A DNA stretch of 60,000 nucleotides from Bolinopsis microptera (lineage: Eukaryota; Ctenophora; Tentaculata; Lobata; Bolinopsidae), in contig NC_087072.1 of the NCBI RefSeq assembly GCF_026151205.1, positions 21,110,103 to 21,170,102 on the forward strand, in the 5' to 3' direction. The translations under genes were made by a program, and so were the position numbers. The notes under the pieces are model-generated. The model was not told the DNA's origin. It saw only the letters and a list, made by a program, of their open reading frames with translations, and did no database searches. Below are positions 1-12,285 of this stretch, piece by piece; positions within the stretch are counted from its first letter, which is position 1, and every line of letters starts with the position of its first letter.

Positions 1-125
1 TAGTAATACATCTGTAGTAGATTTACCTTGTAGAATTAAAATTAAAAACCATACATTTCATTATTGAAATATATTATATCTTTACTACATCAGGAATCTA
101 ATGTGAAAATAGCACCGACATTGTC

Positions 126-2015
126 ATGAAGGAAATCAGAGCCCTATTGAGCGATCTAGAAGCGCAATTTACTTTCAAAGAGAAGCATCGTCTGAGGCCA
201 AGGGCATGCACAAAATGTGGCACAATCCGTACTTTTGCACATCTGGTAAAATTTGCGATTGACAATTTCTCGGAACTGTTCAGTAAGTTAGAAATCTCTC
301 TCCCGTTGTCAGTCCTGGAGGGTCTCTCATTGGAATATGACTTATGGTGTTGCAAATTAGACGGCACAAAAATGAGCAAACAGTGCACATTAAACTCATT
401 TTCCAGCGACTTCTATTCAGACATTATCTTTAAATACGGGCATCTCCGAAGGCCCTGTAAAACACGTCAACAACAACCTGACATAGAGCCTGCTGTTGAA
501 GTTGCTGCAAGTGAATTTAATAATGAAGCAGAAACTATTACTTTGGAGAATAACACATGTTTCCTAGATAAAAGCTTTTTTGACAGTTTCAAATGCCACG
601 AGTGTGGAGATTGGTTAGAGATTAAAAATCTCAGATCATTTAGTGTCAACAACTTGTGGGGTTCACTAGAAATAGAGTGCACCAAGTGCTACATCAACTG
701 TCATTTGACTACTGTGGAAAATCCTCAAGCCACTCTAGCGAGATATCTTTCCTCTGTAGATGCCGTGGGAGGATTTGTTTCTACATCAGAGAAGCTCTTC
801 CTCTGCAACGACTTGTTGCCACCCCGCTATCACAAGGCCAAAGAGAGATATGTACAAGATATCGATGCAGCAGCTGTGAAGGTTGCGTCTCATTCTGTTG
901 ATAGGGCTCTCAAGGAGGAGAAGGAGTACAAAGAAGAGCTCACTGTCAGAGGAGATTTTGGCTGGCATCAACGAGCAAATATGAATGCGCAGTCTGGTAA
1001 TTCCTATCTTTTTATTACTGAAGTTCGAGCACACAGTAGAACCATTCAATCGTCTTTATATCAGCTTATTCTTTAGTTTCATATATAAATGAATTTACAT
1101 CTTCACACCACTATTCCTAACATGGTAATTTCTAGGAGATATGGTGCTGGTAGGAGAAAAAACCAACAAAGTAGTGTCCTACAAGGTATTTTCGAGAATT
1201 TGTAGCCTTTGCCATAGAAACGGAGATAAGGGACACGAGGGCCCGTGCAATAGCAACTTTGACGGTACAGCAAAATCAATGGAGCCAGTCGGGATGGTGG
1301 AATGTTTGACAGACATCAAAAACCGTGGTGGGACAGTTGCAGAGCTTATAGTTGATAATGATGGCAATACCATGGCAGCAATTCAGGTAATCTCGAAAAA
1401 TACTTATACTTATACTTGAGAATGAAATTTGCTTGTTTCGTTGTTCCTCACATTTGCTAAATTTAAATCTAACATGCCTGATATCAACAGTACCTTCTTC
1501 AGCTAATACTTACAGTAATATATAATTCAGTCAGCTGGATTCACTGATGTCAACATCACACGGGATAGAAATCATACAGTGAAGAATCTTACCGCAAGCT
1601 TCACAGACTCGAGAGTACTTCCTAAAAAAAGTGAAATCCCCCCTTTTATATGGTCGAGATGCTCAGTGGCTGAGCAAATTCTATGGGGTATGTGTTACCA
1701 CTTACAAAGCACAATGCCTAAATAAATTGATGTCATATTTTTTTCGTTGTTGATAGTACGATAAAAGTACATAGCATGTGCTTCATTGCATTGTAATACA
1801 ATTTTACTTCATTTTAATGACATTTCGTATATTTTCAGGCAGTAGTAGATCATAGCAACGGTAACCACGAAAGATGCACGGATGGATGCAACAAAGGAGC
1901 AGCTAAAAAATTTATCTCTATGATTTCCAGCTAAAAAAAGGCTAAGGTCGAGGAGTTTTTTGAGAGCCTTGCTATAATGGCAGAATCTCTTACGAAGATG
2001 AAGTCTACGTCAGAG
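126..2015 (+). pseudogene. Mutator-like transposase half of a transposase–exonuclease fusion gene
   Basis: Four exons join in frame: 126–996, 1136–1386, 1531–1687 and 1843–2015, all GT–AG. The first exon has zinc-binding pairs (CTKC near residue 29, CHEC near 157, then CTKC). The joined product then runs through GDFGW…MNAQSG, GHEGPCNSNFDGTAKSMEP and IVDNDGNTMAAIQ, and later HSNGNHERC. This order matches the Mutator-like transposase domain common in animal genomes, with the Asp of GDFGW and of VDNDG as likely catalytic residues (recognised by eye). An in-frame TAA at 1932–1934 sits inside otherwise readable sequence, with KKAKVEEFFESL continuing in the same frame. That argues for a decayed copy unless the stop is an error. 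The reading frame continues into the exonuclease exons at 2133. Terminal inverted repeats were not seen; the left end may lie outside the window. Confidence 0.72.
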
Positions 2016-2132
2016 GTTAGAGATAGTTGCAATTTATTTCAAGCATAGTTTAGTTTAATATTTTAGCCAGGGTACTGTTGCACAGTAGGGGCATTTACAT
2101 ACTTTTTACCCGAACTGTGTTTCCTCTTCCAG

Positions 2133-3263
2133 GTAGAATCTGTTCATCGGTCAGTGATATCGTACGTGGGCTACAAACTATGTGTCTTCCCCAAATCCGT
2201 ACACAGAAGGGTAGCGTTAGAAAGACAACTTGGCTAAGAGTGTGGTTGTTTACGATTTAGAGACAGCCGGGTTACGTAGAGAGAATGACATACTCCAGGT
2301 GAGAATTGTAGCAATATCATACTGAACAGTAAACACTATAGTATGTCTTCTTGACAAATTACACAATAACTTAAACTAAAATCTGCATACACATTGATTA
2401 TATCTAAAGTATGTTAGTTTAGAATACATAGCACATTTTTACACATTGTTCAATAAACTCATTTTGATGGACAATTACATTTCTCAGATTGCTGCTGTAC
2501 GCTTTGATCCCTCCACTGGCACGATCATGGAGCAGTTCTCAGAGTACATTATATATTGCCTACTGGTCCGGTTTCGGCCGATGCTTCAAAAGTGAATGGA
2601 CTTTTTGAGGTCGGGGGCAACCTCTGCAAGCAGTCTAACGGAGTGATGGAACAATTGTCAGCCTCACCAGCACGTCTTGTCTTTGACAAATTTGCAAGAT
2701 GGGTATTGAACCTCCAGGGTGGGGAGGAGCTGGAGCCAGCACAAGTCATTTGTGTTGGTTACAACAACTCGAGCTTTGATGACCATTGTCTCCTAAGTCA
2801 TTGGAGAAACAAACTCGACCCAGAACTTTTCATCATAGTGCGGCGGAAGTTGTTCACAGTTGACATACTAAGAATGCTAAAACTGAACGGTACCTTGGAG
2901 AAAAACTTTGTGGCCTGTGGGGGTTCGGTAGAAGAAACCAGCCAGCTCCATGATGCTCTTCATGATTGCAAGGCTTTGGCAAAGATAATGAGCACTTTGA
3001 AAGTGACTTTAGAAGTTATGAGCTCTAGCTGCCGCTCTTTAGAGAGCGTTATTCAGCGTTGTACAAATCCCATGCTAAAAGCGAGTCTCATTACTGATAC
3101 TGTCGCATTAAAAATGACAGAACAATTGTCATGTGAAAAGTATCTCAGTATGACTGACGAGGAAGTGACCAAAATGTTTTTAGCTCTGGGGGTTCGTCAA
3201 GCGTCCATAAAAATTTGCTTAAATAAACGTAGCCATTATATGACTTCAAGCAATTCGCTGTAA
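2133..3263 (+). pseudogene. DEDDh exonuclease half of the same fusion gene
   Basis: Exon 2133–2298 follows the transposase exons in phase, and exon 2488–3263 follows after a 189-bp intron. The DEDDh exonuclease motifs are visible: VVVYDLETAG (motif I, D-x-E, at about 2239–2268), VGYNNSSFDDHCL (motif II) and HDALHDCKAL (motif III, H and D four residues apart). Two frame breaks are present. One is near 2235, where QLG meets a stop while KSVVVYDLE continues one base on. The other is near 2551–2555, where an extra AT in an ATATAT run separates EQFSEYI from LPTGPVSADAS. The family removes nucleotides from 3' ends; fusion to a transposase suggests DNA-end processing, which is inference. With the upstream stop there are three lesions, so this is probably a pseudogene. 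Confidence 0.72.
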
Positions 3264-4160
3264 TTGTAAAATGATGTACAGTTTTAATTTCAATTATAGT
3301 TCTGATATTTTTGATAATTTATAATCAAAGCACAAAGCTTAGTTTCTCTCTCGATGTCGACTACAAATTGATGTCCAGAAATTAAAAGCATGTCTTATCT
3401 GTTAACAACTCCAGCATAATATTAAATATATTAGCCCCAAATCGAGTACCTTTGGACGTTTGAGGCAAACACACCAAATATCTTACAATCACCCAGGGGA
3501 AAAAATGCACGATTTTTGTTCGCCAGAATGATTTCCTAACCAATACAGGGTCTTAGAGCACATTGAAGCGGACCATTTTCACCTAAAATTGGAGTCCAAG
3601 CTTCGTTTCCGTGGTTTCAGAATCATTTTTTTGACGAAAATAAAAATATCATAACTTTTTTCTTGTAACTTTGAGGTCCAATAGATCTGATTACAAATGA
3701 GTAAACACATTTTTGAGGTCATCAAAAACTGCGCCAGAGTTCAGAGAACAATTTCATGTCAAGCATAAAAAACGACCTTGTTCCCTGACTGACTTATGAT
3801 CAAAATGAGCCTGAAAAGACGATTTCAGCTTTTTTGACTTTAAATGGTTATAACACATCAGCCTTTTGAGATACGGTGATGAAATTTTACACTCATGTAG
3901 AACAGTACAAAAACATATTTTTTGAAAAATTTTAGCTCGCTATCTCAATAATTAGCTAAATTATAGCGTCTCAACCAAAATATTATTTTTTCCGAAAATT
4001 GCACTCTTAACCAGGAAATGGTCGATTACAAAAATGGGTATTCTCAAAATGATTTTTTTTGGTGTGGAAACGGTGCGCTAGAAGGTCACTGAACTGCCTA
4101 TGAGGTCATTTGGTCTGGACAGATTTGGTGTTTGCCCCCTTAAACCCCTTATATTACGTA
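3264..4160. other. Intergenic, no gene recognised
   Basis: AT-rich sequence with no convincing exon. Phrases such as those around 3640–3760 and 3840–3990 look like old transposon remnants, but no termini could be placed. Confidence 0.5.
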
Positions 4161-4168
4161 CTATGGAT

Positions 4169-4457
4169 CAGTGGCGTAACGTTGCCTGTTGGCGCCCCCC
4201 TGCCAAAAAAAGCGCCCCCCTGTTGGCGCCCCCTCCCCTTTTGGTGCCCCTCCCTAAAATTGAACAAATTAGGCGATTTTAAAGAATACGCCGGTAAAAT
4301 CTCTAAAAAAGTGTGTATCTAAAGCAAAACGCGCAGTTTTGCTAGTACTTTAGTTAAGTTTTCGAAATTGTCCCACATTCAAACGACGATTTGGCGCCCC
4401 CCTAAGACGGCGCCCCCCTGCACAGCGGGGTCAGCAGGGCCTTTCGTTACGCCACTG
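4169..4457. mobile_element. hAT-type MITE, copy 1 (289 bp)
   Basis: The element begins CAGTGGCGTAACG and ends CGTTACGCCACTG, an exact 13-bp inverted repeat. It is flanked by the perfect 8-bp duplication CTATGGAT (4161–4168 and 4458–4465). An 8-bp duplication and CAG…CTG ends are the hAT signature. The inside is rich in GGCGCCCCCC and codes for nothing. A near-identical copy at 33675–33964 has a different duplication, so the two are independent insertions. Confidence 0.93.
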
Positions 4458-4639
4458 CTATGGATCAAACAAAACTGCTAGTACCACGCACCAGTCACAT
4501 AAATCATTATCGGGTGGTAATATGTTAATAGTGTCACAATTAAACTACCGCAACATGGTCAAAAATAGGGTAATTTCGTCACAAAAAATTATTATAACTC
4601 TGTTAGCTCCTTGCTGGCAAAATAACTAGTTCATTGATG

Positions 4640-5660
4640 ATAAAGTTACATAGTATTCTAATAGAGGTATAGCTCTTCAAAATAGGGGCAAGACATGTTT
4701 ACTTTGTCACATCAGTTATTATACGAGTTAGGTAATCGTCATCAGATTAACAGATCTTTTTCGTAGTTTGGATCGATTAATATAGGCAATAAAGCATCAT
4801 ATGCCAATTTTAACACACTATCTTGATATTGTTGGGGCAGGGAAAGTTAATTTTGTCACATTTTCAGCGTTTTTGACAAATTAATCTAAAATTGTCAAAC
4901 TTGAGCTCTGATGTTCTGGACAATATTCGACCAATCGTTTCTGAAAGAATGCTGAATTCTTATAGAGTTATAGATCTTCAAAATAGAGGCAAGACATGTT
5001 TACTTTGTCACATCAGTTATTATAAGAGTTAGGTAATCGTCATCAGATTAACAGATCTTTTTCGTAGTTTGGATCGATTAATATAGGCAATAAAGCATCC
5101 TATGCCAATTTTAACACACTATCTTGATATTGTTGGGGCAGGGAAAGTTAATTTTGTCACATTTTCAGCGTCTTTGACAAAGTAATCTAAAATTGTTAAA
5201 CTTGAGCTCTGATGTTCTAGACAATATTCTACCAATCATTTCTGAAAGAATGCTGAATTCTAATAGAGTTATAGATCTTCAAAATTGGGGCAAGACATGT
5301 TTACTTTGTCACATCAGTTATTATTAGAGTTAGGTAATCGTCATCAGATTAACAGATCTTTTTCGTAGTTTGGATTGATTTATATAGGTAATAAGGCAGC
5401 CTATGATAATTTTTACACACTATCTTGAAATTTTTGGGGCAGGAAAAGTTAATTTTGTCACATTTTTGGTGACTTTAACAAATTTAATCTAAAATTGTTA
5501 AACTTGAGCTCTGATGTTCTGGACAATATTCTACCGATTTTTTTCTGAAAGAATGTTGAATTCTAATAGAGTCATAGAATATATAGATCTTCAAAATAGG
5601 GGCAAGACATGTTTACTTTGTCACATCAGTCATTATAAGAGTTATTATAAGAGACTATTT
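4640..5660. repeat. Tandem repeat, about 301-bp unit, three to four copies
   Basis: The phrase GGGGCAAGACATGTTTAC recurs with small changes near 4686, 4987, 5288 and 5600, giving spacings of about 301, 301 and 312 bp. The units also share ATCAGATTAACAGATC, CTATCTTGATATTG and GAGCTCTGATGTTCT in the same order. The last unit breaks off after about 60 bp. No protein is encoded. Confidence 0.9.
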
Positions 5661-8600
5661 CATTCTATAATCATTGTTTTTAACCTATTTACGATTTCGT
5701 ATCATTTTTTGTGACAATGTAAACATCAACTGATCTTAACTTGCATCAACTACATTGTCATCATGTAAAGTTTTCCCGCCTTTCAAACCAAAATCGGATA
5801 TAAATAATTCGCCCAAAATTTAAAATTCCATATATTGTGACAGAATTAACCTCATTTCCCAATAACCAAGTGCCTGTATTAGCTAACTATTCGAAACAAC
5901 ATATGTTAGGGCTATGATTGGTAGATCAACCATCAAATAATGAGTTAAAAGGTTTTTGAGGACACCTCACAGTAGAATAGAGGTTTGGTATTCTGAGTGT
6001 GACAAAGTTACCCAAATATTGCCTTGTAACCGTTTGATCCGTGCCCTTTAACCAATGTTGTATCATAATTGTTAGATTGACCTAATCTACTATATTTTAG
6101 GCCAAGTAATTATAATTAGACAACTGCAGTTAACTAAGTCACACAAAATGTGACATTTGAACCATTATAGTGCCTAACAACAATAGATTTTCTTTCTGAG
6201 CAGTGCACATGGGAGTATGGGTTACGTGGCTAATGTTCAGAACTTCTGAACGTGCTAAGTTAATAGATGTCAAAATTAAGCCACTATCGTTGAAAACGCT
6301 ATCATTTTTGTATACCAATATCCTCAAACTCAAATTTGAGATCATGAATACGATGTAGTTACATTGAAACGTCGAGTAAACTCCTTTCCCTAATAAGAGC
6401 ATTTTCACTTGTCGCAACAACCGGGATAAAGATAATTTTACACAGAATACATTACAACAATGCGACTCATAAATAATACTCCAATCCGGATTTTACACAC
6501 TGCTACAGTATGGATATCGGCAAAATATTGTTATCATAAGAAATACATAACAGTCCAGAAATTAGATTTACAATATCGGTATTGTATCACTATTAATTAG
6601 AATATAGTGGGACTCTAAAACTAGGTTTTTTCGCACCTGATGGCTACGTTAAACTAATTGACAAATGACTGCCAATTTTAGGTACCTTTTTTTGGATACC
6701 ATCAGTTCAATATTTGTTTTTCAATTTAGTAGAGTTTTTATTGTTCACTTCGCTCCTGATTCCGAATTCTCTTCGTTTTAGAACATTGGTCAGAGCAATT
6801 GAGTCAAGAATTTATTTTCGTTGATATCGTTATATTTCACTTCTTGTTTATCTTAAATATTTTATCTCAACGCTGGTTTATTATTTAAAGTTGAATTGAC
6901 TTTTATTTCCAGCATAGGTAGCACTAGCATAGGTATTTTATGTTAGAGAATAAAAAATGTATTTTAAATTTAGAACGATGTTCTTCACTTCTAAGAATCT
7001 TTGGTAAACCGGATCATAAGTCATAACTACTTATTCCTTATGAATGGTGTCCAAATTATATTTGTATAACTTTGATACTGATTCCTTTGTCTCACCAATA
7101 AACCGTTAGTCCGTTACACTTACTTATAATATAATAATATTACTTATAACTTACACTTATATTACTTATTATTGTTGTTTAGTTAAGTTAACGATTGCAT
7201 GTCATTATTTACAGTCTATTTGTACTATGAAATGGCGGTGATAGGATAGGAATGTTATTGGTAGGCGTTTTTTTTTTTCTTCCATTATTTGTACTTGATG
7301 AAGTAGAATCGGTATTAGTCTGTAGTTGTTGATAATTTTAAATGAAGATAAACAATCATAAATTGTTATTTTTAGTCTATATACTCTATACTCAGAACGC
7401 TTCCTCTAAAGTTCCAGTTTGTTCAAATGTTAACGGTGATGAATTTATTATTATTGAATTAATTCGATTAGTTCTTATTAAAGTTATTGGTTATTAGGAC
7501 AGCCCTGGCAGATTTACCCTCTGACATGTAGTGGTCAAATGTACATATGTACCGCCCCCACGGCCCGCTGAAATTGCTTGCCGCACACTTAACATTTTTC
7601 CAATGTCCTAAAAAAGGAAAAAACGTCTTCTTATATGTCGCCCCTATAACATCCGAACGTTCAAGTCGGATGCTTAAAAAACAAATACCTAAAATTCGGG
7701 AAGATAACCCCTCCCCCGCACAGTGGGGTTAGGGGGGCTGGTCGTTAGTGTTACGTCACTGCTGAAAGTGAAATGTTAGTTTCAATGTCTATTGACAATA
7801 TAGATTATAAGCGAGCTATAAATACCTTGTTTAACTTAATTTCAATGGGTGCTTTTAAGATCGTTAGCTGCCTTGCAACATCATAAATTTGCTTTATGAA
7901 GCACGCCAGCACACGTTTTTTAGCTCTGGAGACGTCCGACCTGGTATAAATACATGTTTTTAATAACTAAACGAGTTTTTTCCCCTGCAATCTAATATAA
8001 TGTGTAATTGGAGTAGTGACCACTATACTAATGGCATATATAGTAATGCTGATTAAATTTTAACGTGTAACAGGGAACAATGTTCATACATTTATCATTA
8101 GTAATAGTACGACAAAGCGGCGTGAGACTCGGCACAATAGCACATAATATGTGTCGTCATCAATCAGTTTAAGGTTGGTGGAAAACCGGTTTAATAGCCG
8201 ATAAGAAAATGTAATATCTTATTCTTAGTAAATAAAAGGTGCGGATTCTCTCCCGCTATATCATTTTCAAAACCAACACGAGCTTTATATAATATATATT
8301 TAATTGTTGATATAGTTATACCCTACGCCTGTATTGGCCTAATAGTAATGTGATATTGTTTGATCGTTCTTTTAATCTTGATCGAGAAATGATGGAGACT
8401 TATATACCGAGTGCATTTTCCAAATAAATGTTGCCACATCGTCAAACTAGGAATAGACTGTAGCTCTTAGCACTCTTTATAATTGCCACCAAAGCACTTA
8501 TGAGCCAACAATTTTACCTACCTTATCGGACGTTATTTTTAACCGGACATTGCGCGAATGCTCGAGCCTCGAATGCATCATCACTAAAAATTCGAAATTT

Positions 8601-9362
8601 TTCATCTTTTCCCCAATTTTAGCAGATATTGTTTCAATCGCGTAATACAGCAAGGAACTTGGTTTTGATAGATCCAATGATACAATTTTTGTCTGATGAT
8701 AGAAATTTAAATTGACCGAAATTGAGCACAACATAGCTCGTCCACAGCTGGTAGCAAAAAAGGAAAGGTAGTGCACTACGCCTTGTTGCGTCAGTGATCG
8801 CATTTGTTTATGTTAATATGTTATTCTTGAAACTGTTTGCTTTTCCTGCATCAGGGGCAAAATATGCAAATTGTGACACCTCATAAACCATTATTATTAT
8901 TAGTGCTTTGCGATGTGATCGCTCTTTCTTTCTGGTATTTTATCAACAGGGTAGTTCACACGTTGCACTTGCTTTATGTTCTTCACTTTCCCGAGCTTTT
9001 ATCAAACGTATAATTGTTCTGAATATTCTCACCTAGATTATACAAAGTTTTAAAACTGAGTATTATGCATGTGATTGTGGTACTACCTGATTACCATGGT
9101 ACAATACATTAACACCTCTAAATATTTAAATAGGACTGACTAAGTGAGTTCTGCATATATGTATATTTTGCAGTTTGCTAAAAAGGATTTTCTCCCCTCC
9201 GACCTTCGTTTTTGCCATTTATGTTAATACTATTCAAACATATAACAGACAATTTCTTGCTATTCGTCAGGTTGTAATGGAGACTAGTGCAGTTGCATCA
9301 CAAACGAAACCGTGACTTATCTAAATAACGCAGTCCAGCCACGTTACTAAAAGTAGCCAGTG
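5661..9362. other. Long AT-rich intergenic region upstream of the TRPC-like gene
   Basis: No exon, RNA gene or complete mobile element is supported here. A C/G-rich patch at about 7500–7765 ends GTTACGTCACTG and resembles a worn relative of the hAT MITE at 4169, but no target duplication was found. The last few hundred bases should hold the promoter of the channel gene; no defined motif is claimed. Confidence 0.5.
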
Positions 9363-11755
9363 ATGAACGGAGGTGGGAAAAACTCGGAAGAGTTGGAGAT
9401 GCTGAGTCCGGCAAATTCCACCACTCAGTCTACCTTCAGTATCCCACTAAAATGTGACTCGACCGAAGAATACGAGTCTGAGGAGGATGATGACGTTTTC
9501 ACTGATCAGATGATAAGTTTTGCAGAGAAAGCTGACCACGATCACAAGATTCTCAAAGATCTCCTGCGTTCTGAGCCGGACTCAGAGATTTTTCTTAACG
9601 AGGAAGGAGTAAGGCTGGACTTCTTGAAGAATCCCACAGCGTGGATGAACGGAAACACATGCCACACCCAGACATTCCCAGAAGATGACAACTATATAGG
9701 GTATGTAGTGGGATTACTTGAGATTATAGTAAACAGCTCGCCCTACGGAGAAGACAGAGATAACATCTACTCCCCCATCCTCCTACTTCAGAAAATAGTA
9801 ACAGTTAGCGCCCTGAAGGAACGCAGGGACCCCATGAGATCAGCACTGAAACTGCAGCACCACTTACAGGAGTACGCCAGCAAGGAGAACGACAGGAACT
9901 CCATCTACGACAGGAGGATCGAGGAGTTGGAACAGATCCCCAGAAACTTCGCTGTGATGCTCATGAAAGCCTGCGGGACTCCTGTAGAGGTCACAAAACT
10001 CATGAGACTTGACGATGAAACTATGTTTCTTGATGTACTTAAGTCGAAAAACATGCGACTAGTCGCTTCTAAAATGTATCAGAAGGTCGTCTGGCAGAGA
10101 TTTTGGGGATCAGAAACCTCGTCGAAAAAAAAGGGAAGTAAACTCGTAAAAAGTCTATATGCTGTTAAGAGACTTTTAAGTTTCTTTTTCTGGAACTTTT
10201 TCTACCTTCCACTGGCTGTCCTCTCACGTTGTACCAGCAGAGTAGAGCAGCGAAGAAAAAGAAGAGACATTTTCTTCTCCCCTTTTTCTTCTTACCTAGC
10301 TGATCTGTTAAACTACACAATCCTTCTCGCACTCCTACTCACCGTTACCTTGACAACTGTTCCTAACCCCAATTCAGTGCACCTCCTAATTCACCAGCTG
10401 GAGGCGGGAAACATCACAACATACAACAACCCCCAATTCAGAGTGGAAGGAGACGGTAGTATCAGAGTTAGACTCCCTACACCCATAATCCCGCCCACTG
10501 AGTGGGCATTGTGGACCTGCATCTTCTCCCGGGTCCTCACCGAGTGGTACCAGGCTTACAGGAAGAAGGGATCCTCAGCTGCGGTAAAGCTGAGGAAGTA
10601 CATCAACAGTTTCTCAAACCTGAACGATATAGTCCTCATGTTCCTGCTCGTCACTGGAATGGTCTGTAAGCTGCACATGTTCATTTCATGTAGACTGTCC
10701 GGAGTGTTCCACCCCATCGACCATAAACGCATGGTGTCCCGCAGGTTGATATTTACAATCTACTTTTACAGTACAGCAGCGGTCATGGCCTTAGTTCGGT
10801 TACTCCAGGTCTCCACTATACACGTCCCTGGACTAGGCCCCCTCCTCAGAGCTATCAGAGCTATGTTCTCGGAGATTTCCAGGGTTCTCTTCCTCTTCAT
10901 CTTCTTCATACTAGGGTTTATTATTCCCATGTTGAGTATTATTTCCTGTTACCGGGCAGTTCATGGGATAGATGGAATTGATGATCAAGATGATTTCTAC
11001 TCGTTTGGGACGGCAACCAACACAGTGCTCACTCTGGTGTGGTCAATGTTCGGGGGGCTGGCCTACAACCACAAGGAGAACCTCTACGACTCACAGGTTT
11101 GATATCACTCTGATTAGTCATTGTCAGTTTCAGTCAAATCATTATATCATTCAACTCCTTATCGGTACGCTTCAGTGTCGAAGATAGAGTACTCTTAAAT
11201 TAGTAAGCTTCAGTTACTGGAATATACGTTTTCGTCAGACCTTATCTGTTAATATCTTTTCAGGACGGAATAACGACGGTGTTCATGAGTTTCCTACTGG
11301 TATTATACGCGGTATTACTCGGCCTCATGTGCATGAACCTACTTATTGCTATCATGTGTAGTGCTTACTCCAAAGTCAATGCTGACAAATTCGCAGACTG
11401 GAGATTCTCCCAGTTCGAGTCCATTATGGATTACAATGCAGTTACTAACGAGGGACATGGCATGCCCTTCCTATTTCCCTTCTGCATTCCTTACATTGTT
11501 TTCAACCTCATCATCAAGCCCTGCAAGAAGAGACGTCTCCGAAAGAGAAAGACGGAGAGGGAAGTAGATAACCACTTTGCAAGGTTTCTCTGTCAGCACA
11601 GAAGTATCGAGCTCGAAGACAGTGCAAGCGAGTCTCAACAGGAGACTGAAGCGGATTTATCAGACTCAACTAATACCTCCTCCAGGAGAAATAAAATAAA
11701 GAGGATGATCGAGCATGTGAAGGTGAAGGCTCACAACGATGGTAATTTTGGATAA
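9363..11755 (+). CDS. TRPC-like cation channel, two exons, about 741 residues
   Basis: Exon 1 is 9363–11096 and exon 2 is 11264–11755, joined in phase 0 (…DSQ then DGITTVF). The first ATG at 9363 lies downstream of an in-frame TAG at 9354. Residues about 115–235 resemble the TRP_2 region of TRPC channels, including DPMRSALKLQHHL, RNFAVMLMKACG and MFLDVLKSKNMRLVASKMYQ. Six membrane spans follow (S1 near residue 312, S2 380, S3 418, S4 462, S5 510, S6 584–612). The pore helix LTLVWSMFGGLAY corresponds to the TRPC LFWSxFGL motif, and S6 reads CMNLLIAIMCSAY. A TRP-box-like ADWRFSQFES is near residue 620. It should conduct Na+/Ca2+ at a membrane. The roughly 115 residues before TRP_2 are acidic, with no clear ankyrin repeats; an upstream exon may be missing. 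No frameshift is seen. Confidence 0.85.
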
Positions 11756-12285
11756 TAAATGGCATAAAATTGAAATTTTTGTTAGATCGAAATTTTTTTT
11801 ACTGAAATTTTTGTTTGACTGATTAATGAGTCTACTTTACCTACAGTACAGGTAGGACATATGAAATGAAATAAAGTATTTTTGTCCCGCTTATATCAAC
11901 AATGAATTTAAAATAAAGACTGCCGATGTCAAAGCGGCTGGCCTTGCGATATAATTCAAAAACTTGTTGATGCTCTTCTACAACTTTTGAATTTGATAAA
12001 GAAAGTTACAAAATCGCAGATTTTCAGACCAGCCCCCTCCCCCTGTCCGGGTGTGTCCAAATTTTCAAAACCACCCCGGCCCCCTCTCTATTTGCCGGAC
12101 GTCCTAAGTAAATGGACCCTTAGTCACATTTTAAGTGCGCGTCAATCGCGATTTGCACGGTAACTCAACTTCAAACTCAAAGCGTCCTGTAGGATTATGC
12201 CCAAGCTTAAGGGGATATACACCAATGACCAAAACCTTTTTTGCCGAGATTCGGGATTTGACTTCATATTAAGAAAGTATAGATT
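11756..12285. other. 3' flank of the channel gene
   Basis: Non-coding. AATAAA-like sequences occur shortly after the stop (11750–11756 and near 11868) and could be polyadenylation signals. Around 12000–12110 lies a C-rich phrase (CACCCCGGCCCC) that has a relative near 50725–50755, suggesting a dispersed repeat. Confidence 0.5.

Noticed and set aside
7500-7765. A third copy of the hAT MITE
   Set aside because: Only the right end (GTTACGTCACTG) and the general C/G content match; no left end or duplication was found.
8498-8803. 101-codon minus-strand ORF
   Set aside because: No recognisable domain, no splice links to other exons, and the length is plausible by chance.
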